Below are positions 43,815-52,466 of a DNA stretch of 64,000 bases, piece by piece. The position numbers and the translations under genes were made by a program. Each line of letters starts with the position of its first letter. The first letter of the stretch is position 1. Source of the DNA: Chryseobacterium sp. ERMR1:04 (GTDB lineage: Bacteria; Bacteroidota; Bacteroidia; Flavobacteriales; Weeksellaceae); assembly GCF_001297705.1 (NCBI RefSeq), contig NZ_LIRF01000005.1, positions 558,001 through 622,000 of the forward strand. The letters are read 5' to 3'. Below the pieces are notes generated by a model. The model had not been told where the DNA came from. It searched no databases and saw nothing but the letters and a program-made list of their open reading frames with translations.

Positions 43815-45536
43815 ATGTCGATAATTATTCGTCCTCATTTTTATGTTTTTATACTATTAATTGTTCTCGTTCAACCTCTTTATGCACAAAAAGAGGGATA
43901 TAGTGGTTATTATCTGATCAAGCGGGAATATGAAAACAGGGCAAATAATGATTCGAGTGCGCTACCCTTAATCGAGAAATATATTGCTAAAGCTAAAGGC
44001 GAAAAGAATTATCCGAGACTTGTAGAGGGGTATCTTGATGCCATCCAGTATTCACCACATCCAAATGCTAAACTGAAATATGCCGACAGTGCGATCTTGG
44101 CAGCAAATTTAACAAAGAACGATAGTATATTAAGCAGGGCGTATCTGCACAAGGGAATCGTTTATTATTTTAATTTTAAAAAATATAAATTGGCCTTGGC
44201 TGAATATATGGTGGCCTACGAGTATTCAAAAAAGACTAATGATCAGTACCACAAGAATAGATTGGCCTATTTAATTGGTGTTGTTAAAAGTTATATTGGC
44301 CATTATGATGAAGCACTGGTATTATTTAAACAGACTAAAACTTTTTTTGAGGCGGAATCCCGCAAGAACATAAATCGTAATCTGATCTATGGAAGCATTA
44401 GGGGATATTATAACAGCCTGCACCAAATGGCTGTCTGTTACCGTTATCTCGGTATTCCCAAATCAGCGGATTCATTGACGAATATTGGTCTGTCGCTCAC
44501 CACGGGAAATAAGGACTTTAGCCAGGAGTACGGGTATTTCCTTAAGGAAAAGGGCATCAGGCAATATTATGAGAAAGACTATCAGAATTCCATAAAATCT
44601 TTAAATGGTTCGCTGATCTCGATTGCCAGTGCGGATGATTTTGCATGGGCGACGGTATGTTACTCCTATATTGGAAAGTCATATCAGGAACTTGGTGATC
44701 ACAATAAATCTAAGCTTTATTTCCAGAAAGTTGATTCCGTTTTTCAGAAACATAATTTTATACTTCCCGAACTAAGAAATAATTATGAGCAGTTAATCGC
44801 TGAATATAGAAAGGAAAACAATCCGCAAAAGGAACTGTACTATACCACGCAACTAATAAAAGCCGATAGCATTATAGGTCAGGATTTTGCCTATCTCTCA
44901 TCCAAGATTCACCGCGAGTATGATCTGCGGGACTTGAGGGAAGAAAAAATGAGGCTGGAGCAAAATTCCACTGTAAGTGCGTGGGTGAATCGCACTTTAG
45001 GGATTATTGCTGGCATTCTTGTAATTGCCTTTGTTATAAAATATAGGGCTGAGAAGCGAGTACGGGAGAAATATAGGATTGTGGAACAAAAAATCCTCAA
45101 CGGAGATCTTGTTCCTTCAAGAGATGAAAGCGTGAAAAAATCTGACATCGAAAAAGAAATTGTGGATGATCTATTGGATAAACTTGATGACTTTGAAAAC
45201 AACCTGGGTTTTTTGGAAAGTGGAATTACTTTAAACAAACTGGCCCTCAAATTTGATACAAATCATACGTATTTATCACAGATAATTAACGAGTATAAAG
45301 GGAATAATTTTAAAAGGTATCTGGTCGAGTTACGTATAGCCTATATTACAAAGAGACTTTATCAGGAAGAAAAATTACTTTCCTATAAAATCGAAACATT
45401 GGCAGAAGAATGTGGAATTGCCTCGCGAAGCAATTTCTCAGATTTATTTCAGGAGATCAATGGAATACGCCCTAAAGATTTCATAAGGAAGCGGTGGGAG
45501 GATATTGCCAGAGAGAAAAAAGCTTTTGAGGTATAA
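43815..45536 (+). CDS. Membrane-bound TPR sensor with AraC DNA-binding domain
   Basis: 573 residues. Signal sequence (ending YAQ, residue 24), about 350 residues of TPR repeats facing the periplasm (for example AYLHKGIVYYFNFKKYKLAL, SYIGKSYQELGDHNKSKLYF), one membrane helix at about 393-412 (TLGIIAGILVIAFVIKY), a coiled stretch, and a C-terminal AraC-type helix-turn-helix (LNKLALKFDTNHTYLSQIIN, IETLAEECGIASRSNFSDLF, GIRPKDFI). This one-component transmembrane regulator layout is common in Bacteroidota. It diverges from the lipoprotein/MauE/DUF6520 genes and probably controls them. Confidence 0.87.
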   Translation: MSIIIRPHFYVFILLIVLVQPLYAQKEGYSGYYLIKREYENRANNDSSALPLIEKYIAKAKGEKNYPRLVEGYLDAIQYSPHPNAKLKYADSAILAANLTKNDSILSRAYLHKGIVYYFNFKKYKLALAEYMVAYEYSKKTNDQYHKNRLAYLIGVVKSYIGHYDEALVLFKQTKTFFEAESRKNINRNLIYGSIRGYYNSLHQMAVCYRYLGIPKSADSLTNIGLSLTTGNKDFSQEYGYFLKEKGIRQYYEKDYQNSIKSLNGSLISIASADDFAWATVCYSYIGKSYQELGDHNKSKLYFQKVDSVFQKHNFILPELRNNYEQLIAEYRKENNPQKELYYTTQLIKADSIIGQDFAYLSSKIHREYDLRDLREEKMRLEQNSTVSAWVNRTLGIIAGILVIAFVIKYRAEKRVREKYRIVEQKILNGDLVPSRDESVKKSDIEKEIVDDLLDKLDDFENNLGFLESGITLNKLALKFDTNHTYLSQIINEYKGNNFKRYLVELRIAYITKRLYQEEKLLSYKIETLAEECGIASRSNFSDLFQEINGIRPKDFIRKRWEDIAREKKAFEV

Positions 45537-45585
45537 TTACCAATCAGATTTCTGTAAAACTTATTCTATTTAACCCAGCACCGTA

Positions 45586-46176
45586 TTACAGTTTGTTTCT
45601 TGCAAATTTTACAATGTCTTCAGGTCCGGTAATCTCAGTTAATGGAATATTAAAATAGAAAGTTGTTTTTTGTGAAACAGGAATACCAAAAGCGTTATTG
45701 GCCTTATATTCATGTGTAATTTTCCAGCCGTTAAAAAATGGTCGGTAGTGATTTTTTATGTAAGTAGTTTTTTTGCTGTAAAAATCAGCACTATCATTGT
45801 ACATGGTTTGCTTTGCCGAAGCTTTTAGCATTACTTTCCATGCTTGCTTTTTCTTAGCCTCGTTTTTAATCGTATCGGCAGTGTAACCTACTGCTGCCAA
45901 TTCTGTAAAAGCAGCAGTGCTCATGTCCAAGTAGTGCGAAACGGTATCTGCATAGGATTGGTAAGTAGAATCATCCTGATACGTTGTAAAAGCACTGTCC
46001 AATTTGCTAAATGTACCTGCTTCATATCCATAGGTATGATTTTTTCTAGCTGCAAATAGTTTTGCAATCAAAGCTTTTGCTTTTTCATCGGGTGTATGTG
46101 GCGTTTTATTACAGCCACTATAAAGCAGTAGCAGAAGGATACAAACAAGTGAAAGGTATTTTATTTTGCGATGCAT
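45586..46176 (-). CDS. Unknown lipoprotein
   Basis: 196 residues, lipobox YSGC (Cys22). The mature part is helical at first (DEKAKALIAKLFAARKNHTY), with a beta-rich end (GWKITHEYKANNAFGIPVSQ, TTFYFNIPLTEI). I do not recognise the family. It converges with the module B regulator gene and is flanked by an AraC gene on the same strand upstream, with no clear operon link. Confidence 0.6.
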   Translation of the reverse strand: MHRKIKYLSLVCILLLLLYSGCNKTPHTPDEKAKALIAKLFAARKNHTYGYEAGTFSKLDSAFTTYQDDSTYQSYADTVSHYLDMSTAAFTELAAVGYTADTIKNEAKKKQAWKVMLKASAKQTMYNDSADFYSKKTTYIKNHYRPFFNGWKITHEYKANNAFGIPVSQKTTFYFNIPLTEITGPEDIVKFARNKL

Positions 46177-46265
46177 GCATGTTTAATCTATACTTTTAAA
46201 AGTACAAAAAAAGAAATGATAATAATTTAATGGTTATCATTCGCTGTTCAGGGAGAAATATGTGC

Positions 46266-47072
46266 TTAAACAAAAAGCCAAATATTATTTTTATTGGTAT
46301 TTACCTGTTTAAAAAAGGCATTTGGATTAAGTGTTGTGAGGTTCTTGAAGCTTTTGATAAAATGAGATTGATCGTAAAACATATTTTCATAGGATAGTTC
46401 TGTTAAATTTTTGAAGTGTTTCTTAGTAGCGACTGAATTTCTGAAGCGTTGTATTTTGCGATATTCAGAAGGCGACTTTCCAAGATTTTTCATAAAGATC
46501 TTATTGAGGTATTGCCTGCTGATATTATGCTTTAGTGCTATTTCTGCAATTTTATAATCAGATTCAACATCTTGTAATACATTCCTCATTAAGTTGAAAT
46601 TCTTATGCAATAGTTTAGATAGCCAATATTTTTCGAGTTCCTGAATTTGATATTTTCTTTCTTTATAATTTAAAATCTTTTCCATCTCTTGTTTAAAATC
46701 CGGAAAGGCGTTGAATTGTACAATGTTGTTCTGCCGAAGAATATCACCAAAATCCTTTATGAAATGGTTTAGTCCTAGTGGTTTAAAGTAAATGGTAATT
46801 TCAGTAACGGGTTTTTCATAAAATATTTCCACGGGAGAAACGTATCTCCAGACCAGATCAGCAGAGACGTTTGTTTGATCTGTTGGAATAACTGTAATTT
46901 TATTCGCTTCCAATAATACATCTGTGTTAAGGCTTACAGAGATGATACAGTAATTATTGGGGAAAGTCCAGTATTTTAGTGGTTCTGCATTTTCATCGTG
47001 CAGGATGAAGTAATATCCTTTAATATATTTTTTAAGGATGCCGTTTTTTGGTTTGTAAAACTTGATTTTCAT
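46266..47072 (-). CDS. AraC-family transcriptional regulator
   Basis: 268 residues. N-terminal about 150 residues resemble the DUF6597/cupin-like part of many Bacteroidota AraC proteins (LKKYIKGYYFILHDE, PVTEITIYFKPLGLNHFI). C-terminal double helix-turn-helix: YKIAEIALKHNISRQYLNKI, GKSPSEYRKIQRFRN, LTELSYENMFYDQSHFIKSF, LNPNAFF. A complete regulator of unknown target. Its closest neighbour on the same strand is the unknown lipoprotein 90 bases downstream. Confidence 0.85.
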   Translation of the reverse strand: MKIKFYKPKNGILKKYIKGYYFILHDENAEPLKYWTFPNNYCIISVSLNTDVLLEANKITVIPTDQTNVSADLVWRYVSPVEIFYEKPVTEITIYFKPLGLNHFIKDFGDILRQNNIVQFNAFPDFKQEMEKILNYKERKYQIQELEKYWLSKLLHKNFNLMRNVLQDVESDYKIAEIALKHNISRQYLNKIFMKNLGKSPSEYRKIQRFRNSVATKKHFKNLTELSYENMFYDQSHFIKSFKNLTTLNPNAFFKQVNTNKNNIWLFV

Positions 47073-47435
47073 TAGAGGCCATTTTTCAAGTTATAGTTTA
47101 TAATTATGCCTAAGATCTCTCTAGATGAGAGACTTTTAAACACAATTGACTTTTCTACACTTTTGAATCCGGCCAGAGATAGGGAGTGAAAAAAATTATC
47201 TTTATGCAAATATAAGCTATAAATCACATAATTGAGATAAAATGGCTGATTGTGTCGTTCCGTTGATTTGAAAACTGAGGATTAGCGAATTATTGGGTTT
47301 GTTAGAGGATAGCGAAAGAAATGAGCAAATATTTACCAAATTGTACAAAGCGGTTCTGCCACAAAAGAAGCAGTAAAAACCAATGGGAATAATTTTATTT
47401 AGATCTATCCATTTATAATGTGCGGCGTTCTTTTG

Positions 47436-47473
47436 CTTCTTTTCTTTGGCCGCTGATGTGGAAAGAAAAGAAG
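47436..47473. repeat. 12-bp perfect inverted repeat
   Basis: CTTCTTTTCTTT at 47436-47447 and its complement at 47462-47473 around a 14-base loop. Purine/pyrimidine arms of this sort recur as dispersed hairpins in Sphingobacteriaceae genomes as far as I recall. No T run follows, so it is not an obvious terminator. Confidence 0.5.
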
Positions 47474-47636
47474 TTCCTCCAAATGTAAGAAGGGATATTT
47501 GGAATATCCCACGCAAAAGTCCGCAACTGTATTCGGCAATTTCGGGGAATGTGGCAGGAAAAATTGATGAATGGTGTTGCTCCGATTTTGGCGTGCAAAG
47601 ATGTTCCCGAACACGGGGTGGGGGTATCTTTGTACC

Positions 47637-47654
47637 AACCGCCATTTGGCGGTT
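47637..47654. terminator. Short hairpin just past the PRTRC ThiF gene
   Basis: AACCGCC/GGCGGTT with a 4-base loop lies immediately beyond the ThiF stop, at the 3' end of the minus-strand PRTRC operon. No T run, so termination or mRNA protection is only possible. Confidence 0.45.
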
Positions 47655-47656
47655 CG

Positions 47657-48457
47657 TTAAACTTTTATGGGTTGTGCGCGAAAATCTTTAAGATTCAGGA
47701 AAAAGCCCCTGTTTTCGGTAAATCCATTTCTAAACAGATTCCACAATAAAGAGCAACCCATTTGTGCGAGCGTGGAATTGATGTATAAATCCTGTTTTTC
47801 CAATGCTTCGGCTAAAGAACAGCTAGGCGTGTCGTCTTCGGATTCCGATTGTTTTAGTAAATCTCCAAATTCCTCGGTAACAAAAGGCAGATGGGCAACC
47901 GTTTCATATTTTTCGGATTGTGGTTGTTCTAACTTTTCTATAGTGGATAGTATAACCTGTCCTGTAAATTTCCCATTTCCAAAATCGAGCCAATACTTTG
48001 GCGTATTACGATAACCCCATTGGTTATTGATGCCCCTCAAAATTTCAGCAATTTCAAAACGTGCGCTCACCGTATCTACGCAGGAGATGTAAATGTTTGC
48101 CTGTGCATTTTCGGGTGCTTTTCCCAATGTATTTTTTTGAAATTTTATGGTTTCTGCTTTCCAGTTTGTTCCTGACCATCGGTTAGCCCTGTTAATGAGG
48201 GCAACCGATTTATACAATCCTACCTCACACTGCGCAAATCGTTGTCTGCCTAAATTGGCTTCGGTAATGATGTCATCATCCCACAATCTAACCGACAAGC
48301 CTGCATGTCCCAAGTCAATCAAACTGTGGTTCATTTCAAGCAGGGCAGTGAGAACCTTTGATCCTGTACCGCCTGCACCAATAAGGTTTACTTCAATCGG
48401 ATTGGTTGGGTTCAGCAGGTAGTTATCTGTAAAATGGATTCTCATTTTTGGTATCAT
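47657..48457 (-). CDS. PRTRC system ThiF-family protein
   Basis: 266 residues with the E1-like nucleotide-binding motif NLIGAGGTGSKVLTALLEM at about 24-42, the following acidic RLWDDDIITEANLGRQRF, and the long C-terminal part seen in PRTRC ThiF proteins. These proteins belong to the ParB-Related, ThiF-Related Cassette of plasmids and integrative elements, whose biochemical role is not established. Its start overlaps the protein B gene by 4 bases. It is the last gene of the minus-strand operon. Confidence 0.88.
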   Translation of the reverse strand: MIPKMRIHFTDNYLLNPTNPIEVNLIGAGGTGSKVLTALLEMNHSLIDLGHAGLSVRLWDDDIITEANLGRQRFAQCEVGLYKSVALINRANRWSGTNWKAETIKFQKNTLGKAPENAQANIYISCVDTVSARFEIAEILRGINNQWGYRNTPKYWLDFGNGKFTGQVILSTIEKLEQPQSEKYETVAHLPFVTEEFGDLLKQSESEDDTPSCSLAEALEKQDLYINSTLAQMGCSLLWNLFRNGFTENRGFFLNLKDFRAQPIKV

Positions 48458-49179
48458 CGCAGTACATTTTTAAGGGTTCTGTTGGTTTTTATTAATTTTT
48501 CTTTTGGGAAAGGCTTATCCGTATGGATTAACTTTTTAAAAATACTGACCAGATTGCCGTTTATCGGGTTATGACTAGGCATTAAATGGCTGAAATAGGA
48601 GTTAAAAAAATAGTTTTCCCAAGCGGTGGTAAATTCTTCTAATGAAGCGGTTTTCTTGATGTTCACATCCACCGTTCCCATACATACCGCTCCATCTGAA
48701 TTGACATTAAAAAAAGGAGCATGGTAAAGCGGGGTTTTTTCTGTTGGTCTGTTGCCCGTGTTCAGGGCGTAGACCGAAATCCTGTTTCTGTTAGCCACCC
48801 AAAGAAGAGGGGGCAAATTTGCCTTCCCATTTGGAATACCCAATTTTTCTATAAAAAGCAGATTTCTTAATTGTGCTTTACTGTACCATATTACAATACC
48901 ATCGTGCATGGGGTCAACCTGTAGTATATGACTGCCTATAACTCCATCTGATTTTAAAAATGGCTTTTTATCGCTAGACTCTATTGTTAAGGATTTAGCT
49001 AAGGCACTAGCTTCACGCAGGGTTAAAGGATGGGCGTTAATTAAGTTTCCGTGTTTATCCATATCGAATGATTCTACATAGCAGTCGGGATTTCCCGTTA
49101 CGGTTTGATAGAAAACCAAAGCCGATTTGGGGTGGTAAAGTGTACCAAAATTTTCAGTAAGGTCAGTTGAGGTGTCCAT
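48454..49179 (-). CDS. PRTRC system protein B
   Basis: 241 residues. YHPKSALVFYQTVTGNPDCYVES at the start and LPPLLWVANRNRISVYALNT with APFFNVNSDGAVCMGTVDV in the middle are features I recognise from PRTRC protein B. No membrane segment. It overlaps ThiF by 4 bases downstream and the next upstream gene by 17 bases, so the three are tightly coupled. Confidence 0.87.
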   Translation of the reverse strand: MDTSTDLTENFGTLYHPKSALVFYQTVTGNPDCYVESFDMDKHGNLINAHPLTLREASALAKSLTIESSDKKPFLKSDGVIGSHILQVDPMHDGIVIWYSKAQLRNLLFIEKLGIPNGKANLPPLLWVANRNRISVYALNTGNRPTEKTPLYHAPFFNVNSDGAVCMGTVDVNIKKTASLEEFTTAWENYFFNSYFSHLMPSHNPINGNLVSIFKKLIHTDKPFPKEKLIKTNRTLKNVLR

Positions 49180-50353
49180 TTTTTGTTTTTTTATAAGTGT
49201 TTAGGAGATAAATTAATTCATCCAATACATCGAACAGACGATTTTCAAAATTTAGGCTGTTAGCTGATATTGGGCGACCATCGAAGCATTTGAAAATTTG
49301 GGGTTCCTGTACATCGCCATATTCATTAAATTCATTGTTGATACATTCCGAAAGGCTTTCAGAGAGCCAACCCGTGCTATCTGCCCAAAAGGAAATGTAC
49401 TTCTCCATAGGTATAGTTTCCTGCTCGTATGCATCATAATCGTTACTATCATCATGAAGCGGTTTTGCATTTCTAAAGATATTCTCGTCAGGGTATTGGG
49501 TATAAAGTTCAAAGGCTTCTTTTGCCATTCTCAGGCATTCGATATCAAATTCATCAAGGGCTTTAAAAAGGTTTAAGCGGTGTTCAAAAGCTGTTAAGGT
49601 TTTGCGGTTGTAGATTTTTTGTTCCACAAGGTCGCCAATGCGCTCTGCCTGTTTGAGTTCATCTTTACAGTTTTGATTATCCACATCTTCTTCATCCTGT
49701 TCAATCCAATCACTCATCATTTCGTACTGCCAATACAGGTATGAATCTTCCTGCCTGTAGTAGGGAACATCAACAATATGGTATAAGTAACTGCAAACCG
49801 ATAGGAGTAATTGTGCCGTTTTAGTTCTTCTTTTATCTTTCAGCATTGAAAAGAGTGGGACTACGGGAATGTAGAATAAAGTTAATCCAACGTTGCAAGA
49901 TTCCTTAGCCATTAGGAAATGTTTCTTCGTCTCCTGTACAAACTGTAAGTTTTCCAGATTATTGACTTTGTTTTTTAACTGGGTTTTTGCATTCCAAAGG
50001 GAAAGCGCTATATTGTACGGATAGGAAAATTGCCCTGTATCAAGTAACTCAATCCCGTAGTGCTTTGAAAGTCTCGAAAGGGAAATATAAAATTCCCGTT
50101 CCATTTTACTTGTTCTCTCACTAGCTTGCAGAGATTGCGCTGTTTTCAGTTTGGGCAGGAACTTGGTTTTTAGAAAACCATTGGAAGCATGGCTATCGGC
50201 ACAGACTGGCGTTTGTCTTTTCGGATTTCCTGTGCATCCCTTGTCCGTTCCATCCATTTTGAAAACTCGTAAAGTTGCCTGTTCAACTGTCTCTGCCGTT
50301 TTTCTTCGGGTGTTTTTATTGTCCCCGATATGATAGGTTGTTGCATGGTTCAT
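49163..50353 (-). CDS. PRTRC-linked protein of unknown function
   Basis: 396 residues, soluble, mainly helical and acidic in the C-terminal half (WIEQDEEDVDNQNC, LTAFEHRLNLFKALDEFDIE). It lies between PRTRC proteins C and B, the place of PRTRC protein F in other elements, but I cannot confirm that from sequence. It ends inside the start of protein B with a 17-base overlap. The N-terminal 80 residues (Thr/Lys-rich) look disordered. Confidence 0.65.
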   Translation of the reverse strand: MNHATTYHIGDNKNTRRKTAETVEQATLRVFKMDGTDKGCTGNPKRQTPVCADSHASNGFLKTKFLPKLKTAQSLQASERTSKMEREFYISLSRLSKHYGIELLDTGQFSYPYNIALSLWNAKTQLKNKVNNLENLQFVQETKKHFLMAKESCNVGLTLFYIPVVPLFSMLKDKRRTKTAQLLLSVCSYLYHIVDVPYYRQEDSYLYWQYEMMSDWIEQDEEDVDNQNCKDELKQAERIGDLVEQKIYNRKTLTAFEHRLNLFKALDEFDIECLRMAKEAFELYTQYPDENIFRNAKPLHDDSNDYDAYEQETIPMEKYISFWADSTGWLSESLSECINNEFNEYGDVQEPQIFKCFDGRPISANSLNFENRLFDVLDELIYLLNTYKKTKNGHLN

Positions 50354-50370
50354 TTCTTTAAATTTTTAAT

Positions 50371-50589
50371 TTAACCTTTAGTGCCAATCACGCTTTCAAA
50401 CTTATATTGTACTTTATCATCCTTAATTTTAGGTGCTGATATTTTAGCAGTTGTTAAAATGGGATAGGTGTTGGCATAGAAATTCAATACGCTTTCAACG
50501 CTCCATTTCGGTTCGGGGTCGTTCAGGGTAATTTCCTGTTCTTTTTCTTTAAGAATAAATACTCTTTCGAGTTGGGTAGCTAATAACAT
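50371..50589 (-). CDS. PRTRC system protein C
   Basis: 72 residues. LERVFILKEKEQEITLNDPE, VESVLNFYANTYPILTTAKI and the ending GTKG fit the short conserved PRTRC protein C. It lies in order between proteins E and B as in other cassettes. Function unknown. Confidence 0.88.
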   Translation of the reverse strand: MLLATQLERVFILKEKEQEITLNDPEPKWSVESVLNFYANTYPILTTAKISAPKIKDDKVQYKFESVIGTKG

Positions 50590-50620
50590 GATCGTTGATT
50601 TTTGGGATTAATTAATTGTT

Positions 50621-51142
50621 TTACTCCCCGAATAGGCTAGGGGCAAGAAATTTTTCTAGTTCCGACATTCTTTTGCGGATGGCTTCGTTGTATTCGGGAA
50701 AGTCTGCGATTTTTGGCAGTGCTGTCCAAGATTCCTTGTACTTGTGTTCTTTTTCAAGGTCAGCAGATTTTGACATGGCTTCCTGAAATTTTTTATTTTT
50801 CCCCTCTTTTTCTTTTTTCTCCTTTTCGGTTTTTTCCTTCTCTATTGCCGAATGTTTTTTGGCTTCCTCCATCTGTTTCATAAAGAATTCCATATTAACC
50901 ATCAGTCCGGAAGCCATTTCAAGTGGTGAGGTGATGGTTCCAAAAAAGTCCTCGTCCAATTCCTGTGCTGTTCCCCTAAGCGTACAGGGTACGATTAAGT
51001 GTTTGGCATTATCGCTACAACTTTCGTTTTGAAGCAATACCGATACTATCCAATTGCTTTCTGCGCCCTTTTTGATGGTGATTTGCAAATCTCCTGTGAT
51101 ATTCATTTGGGCTATCTGATTGAAAAAATTAGTTCGTTCCAT
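50621..51142 (-). CDS. PRTRC system protein E
   Basis: 173 residues. N-terminal beta domain (FFNQIAQMNITGDLQITIKK, NAKHLIVPCTLRGTAQELDE), then a long Lys/Glu coiled coil (KEKTEKEKKEKEGKNKKF) and a short C-terminal domain ending with SLFGE. This matches PRTRC protein E. Its start overlaps the next upstream gene by 14 bases. Confidence 0.87.
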   Translation of the reverse strand: MERTNFFNQIAQMNITGDLQITIKKGAESNWIVSVLLQNESCSDNAKHLIVPCTLRGTAQELDEDFFGTITSPLEMASGLMVNMEFFMKQMEEAKKHSAIEKEKTEKEKKEKEGKNKKFQEAMSKSADLEKEHKYKESWTALPKIADFPEYNEAIRKRMSELEKFLAPSLFGE

Positions 51143-51401
51143 AATTGAGAATTATTTTTTTAGTCATTAAGTTTAAAATGCTTTCTTCGTCATGTCCGAT
51201 TGCACGAAGACGTTTTTCATAGCTTGCCATATTTTCGGCATATTCTACTCTTCCTTCTTCTCCGCGCAGTATAAGCAGGTGTGTATTCCAATCGGGCAGG
51301 GCGTTTCTAATGATGTTCCTTAATTTTTCAGCATATTTTCGTTCCCTCTGTTGCCATTCATTAGGAAAGGCTTGGTCTACGTAATTTTTTAGTGTGGACA
51401 T
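51129..51401 (-). CDS. Small unknown protein of the PRTRC operon
   Basis: 90 residues, helical and charged (WQQRERKYAEKLRNIIRN, GRVEYAENMASYEKRLRAIG). No recognised domain. It overlaps protein E by 14 bases and starts 5 bases after the next gene upstream, so it is a genuine operon member. Confidence 0.65.
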   Translation of the reverse strand: MSTLKNYVDQAFPNEWQQRERKYAEKLRNIIRNALPDWNTHLLILRGEEGRVEYAENMASYEKRLRAIGHDEESILNLMTKKIILNYGTN

Positions 51402-51406
51402 ATTTT

Positions 51407-51808
51407 CTAACCTTGATTTTGCCCGATAAATTTTTCAATAGAAAGTCTTGCTTTAAGGTTCATTCTATCGGCATATTTTTGGGCTTCCTTTCTGGTTTTA
51501 AAACTGCCGTGGGCTGTTTTCCATGTTACTTTTGTTTTATGTACCAATGAAGGTGTTTTGTAAGCATCGTAAGTAGTCCCTAAAATTTCAACTTCGCGCT
51601 TAACCCTTAAAACTTGAATGTATTCAGCCTTTATTTGCGTATCGGGATAATGGGTGGATAGTAACAAATTTTCCTTTTCGTCAACGATTTGGAATTTAAC
51701 ATAATCGCTGTCGCTGAGCATGATGTTGAATAAATCATCTATGATGAATGTACAATCCAGTAAAACCCGCTCTGCAAACTTTTTGTAGGTGATGATTCCA
51801 ATTTTCAT
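51407..51808 (-). CDS. Unknown protein of the PRTRC operon
   Basis: 133 residues, alpha/beta, no membrane segment. It includes KVTWKTAHGSFKTRKEAQKYADRMN, an SPOR-like or DUF-type strand-helix pattern that I cannot assign. It shares the minus-strand operon with PRTRC E, C and B. Confidence 0.62.
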   Translation of the reverse strand: MKIGIITYKKFAERVLLDCTFIIDDLFNIMLSDSDYVKFQIVDEKENLLLSTHYPDTQIKAEYIQVLRVKREVEILGTTYDAYKTPSLVHKTKVTWKTAHGSFKTRKEAQKYADRMNLKARLSIEKFIGQNQG

Positions 51809-51875
51809 AATTATTTTTATGTATTATTTTACGTTTAGTATCAATGTGCTATGGTTATTTATCAGTTAGGGCGTT

Positions 51876-52262
51876 TTAAATGACTTTTGCTTCGCTGAAA
51901 AGAAAGTGTATTCCCTGCCTTAGTTTTAAGTTACATTCTGCCGTAGAGGCGTATTCGATAAGGCAATGAATGGTGAATAGTGCGTTGTAACCATCAAATA
52001 GCTGGTCGGCAAACCATCGGTGATTTTTATGCAGTTTGCTACTGCAATGTTTTATGGCCTTTTCAACATTTCGCACAAGACTGTACCAAAAATTGGCGGT
52101 TAGTAAAGTTCCCTTCCAAATACTTTTCTTATGGTCTTCATTTTTGAGAAATCGCTCTATTTCTTTTGAAATAAACAGGGTTATGTTGGGCAGTTCTTCG
52201 GGCAATAGGTCTGCAAGCATTTTTCCCTTTTCTACGTTATTCATTCGCTCTAGTGGTTTCAT
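51876..52262 (-). CDS. Unknown helical protein of the replication block
   Basis: 128 residues, helical, with conserved-looking NFWYSLVRNVEKAIKHC and HHRWF-like HRWFADQLFDGYNALF. No family recognised. It overlaps the next small upstream gene by 26 bases, and belongs to the same polycistronic minus-strand block between DUF932 and PRTRC E. Confidence 0.6.
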   Translation of the reverse strand: MKPLERMNNVEKGKMLADLLPEELPNITLFISKEIERFLKNEDHKKSIWKGTLLTANFWYSLVRNVEKAIKHCSSKLHKNHRWFADQLFDGYNALFTIHCLIEYASTAECNLKLRQGIHFLFSEAKVI

Positions 52263-52443
52263 ATCGTTGCTGTTTTGTCGTTATTTTGATATTTTTTTTA
52301 TCTTGACAATGGCAGATTCGGGGGCATTTCTCGGCTGTCATTATCTTTTCTTTTGCACCCTGCTCGCCACTAAGAGAAACTACGGAGAGGTTTATTTTTC
52401 CTGTATCGTGTTTGAGGGTGGCTCTATAGATTTCTATTTGCAT
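52237..52443 (-). CDS. Very small unknown protein
   Basis: 68 residues with three cysteines (EKCPRICHC). Starts 24 bases after the stop of the gene upstream. The N-terminal 30 residues look like two beta strands (QIEIYRATLKHDTGKINLSV), and CPRICHC could bind a metal. No family recognised. Coding status is moderately supported by its place in the operon. Confidence 0.5.
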   Translation of the reverse strand: MQIEIYRATLKHDTGKINLSVVSLSGEQGAKEKIMTAEKCPRICHCQDKKNIKITTKQQRYETTRANE

Positions 52444-52466
52444 TGGATTTTTTTTGAAGTGTAGAT

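Larger units (their letters stand above)
47073..47656. other. Non-coding gap with inverted repeats between cargo and PRTRC block
   Basis: About 580 bases. Overlapping open frames exist on both strands but none looks protein-like. It holds two inverted repeats annotated separately. This is the boundary between the cargo (left) and the PRTRC block (right). Confidence 0.45.

Noticed and set aside
43633..43824. 63-codon plus-strand frame between module B lipoprotein and regulator
   Set aside because: It runs through the perfect palindrome and overlaps the regulator start; no protein features.
47217..47645. Several overlapping open frames on both strands, up to 142 codons
   Set aside because: No signal peptide, domain or plausible composition; His/Pro/Ser-rich shadows of each other in a non-coding gap with inverted repeats.
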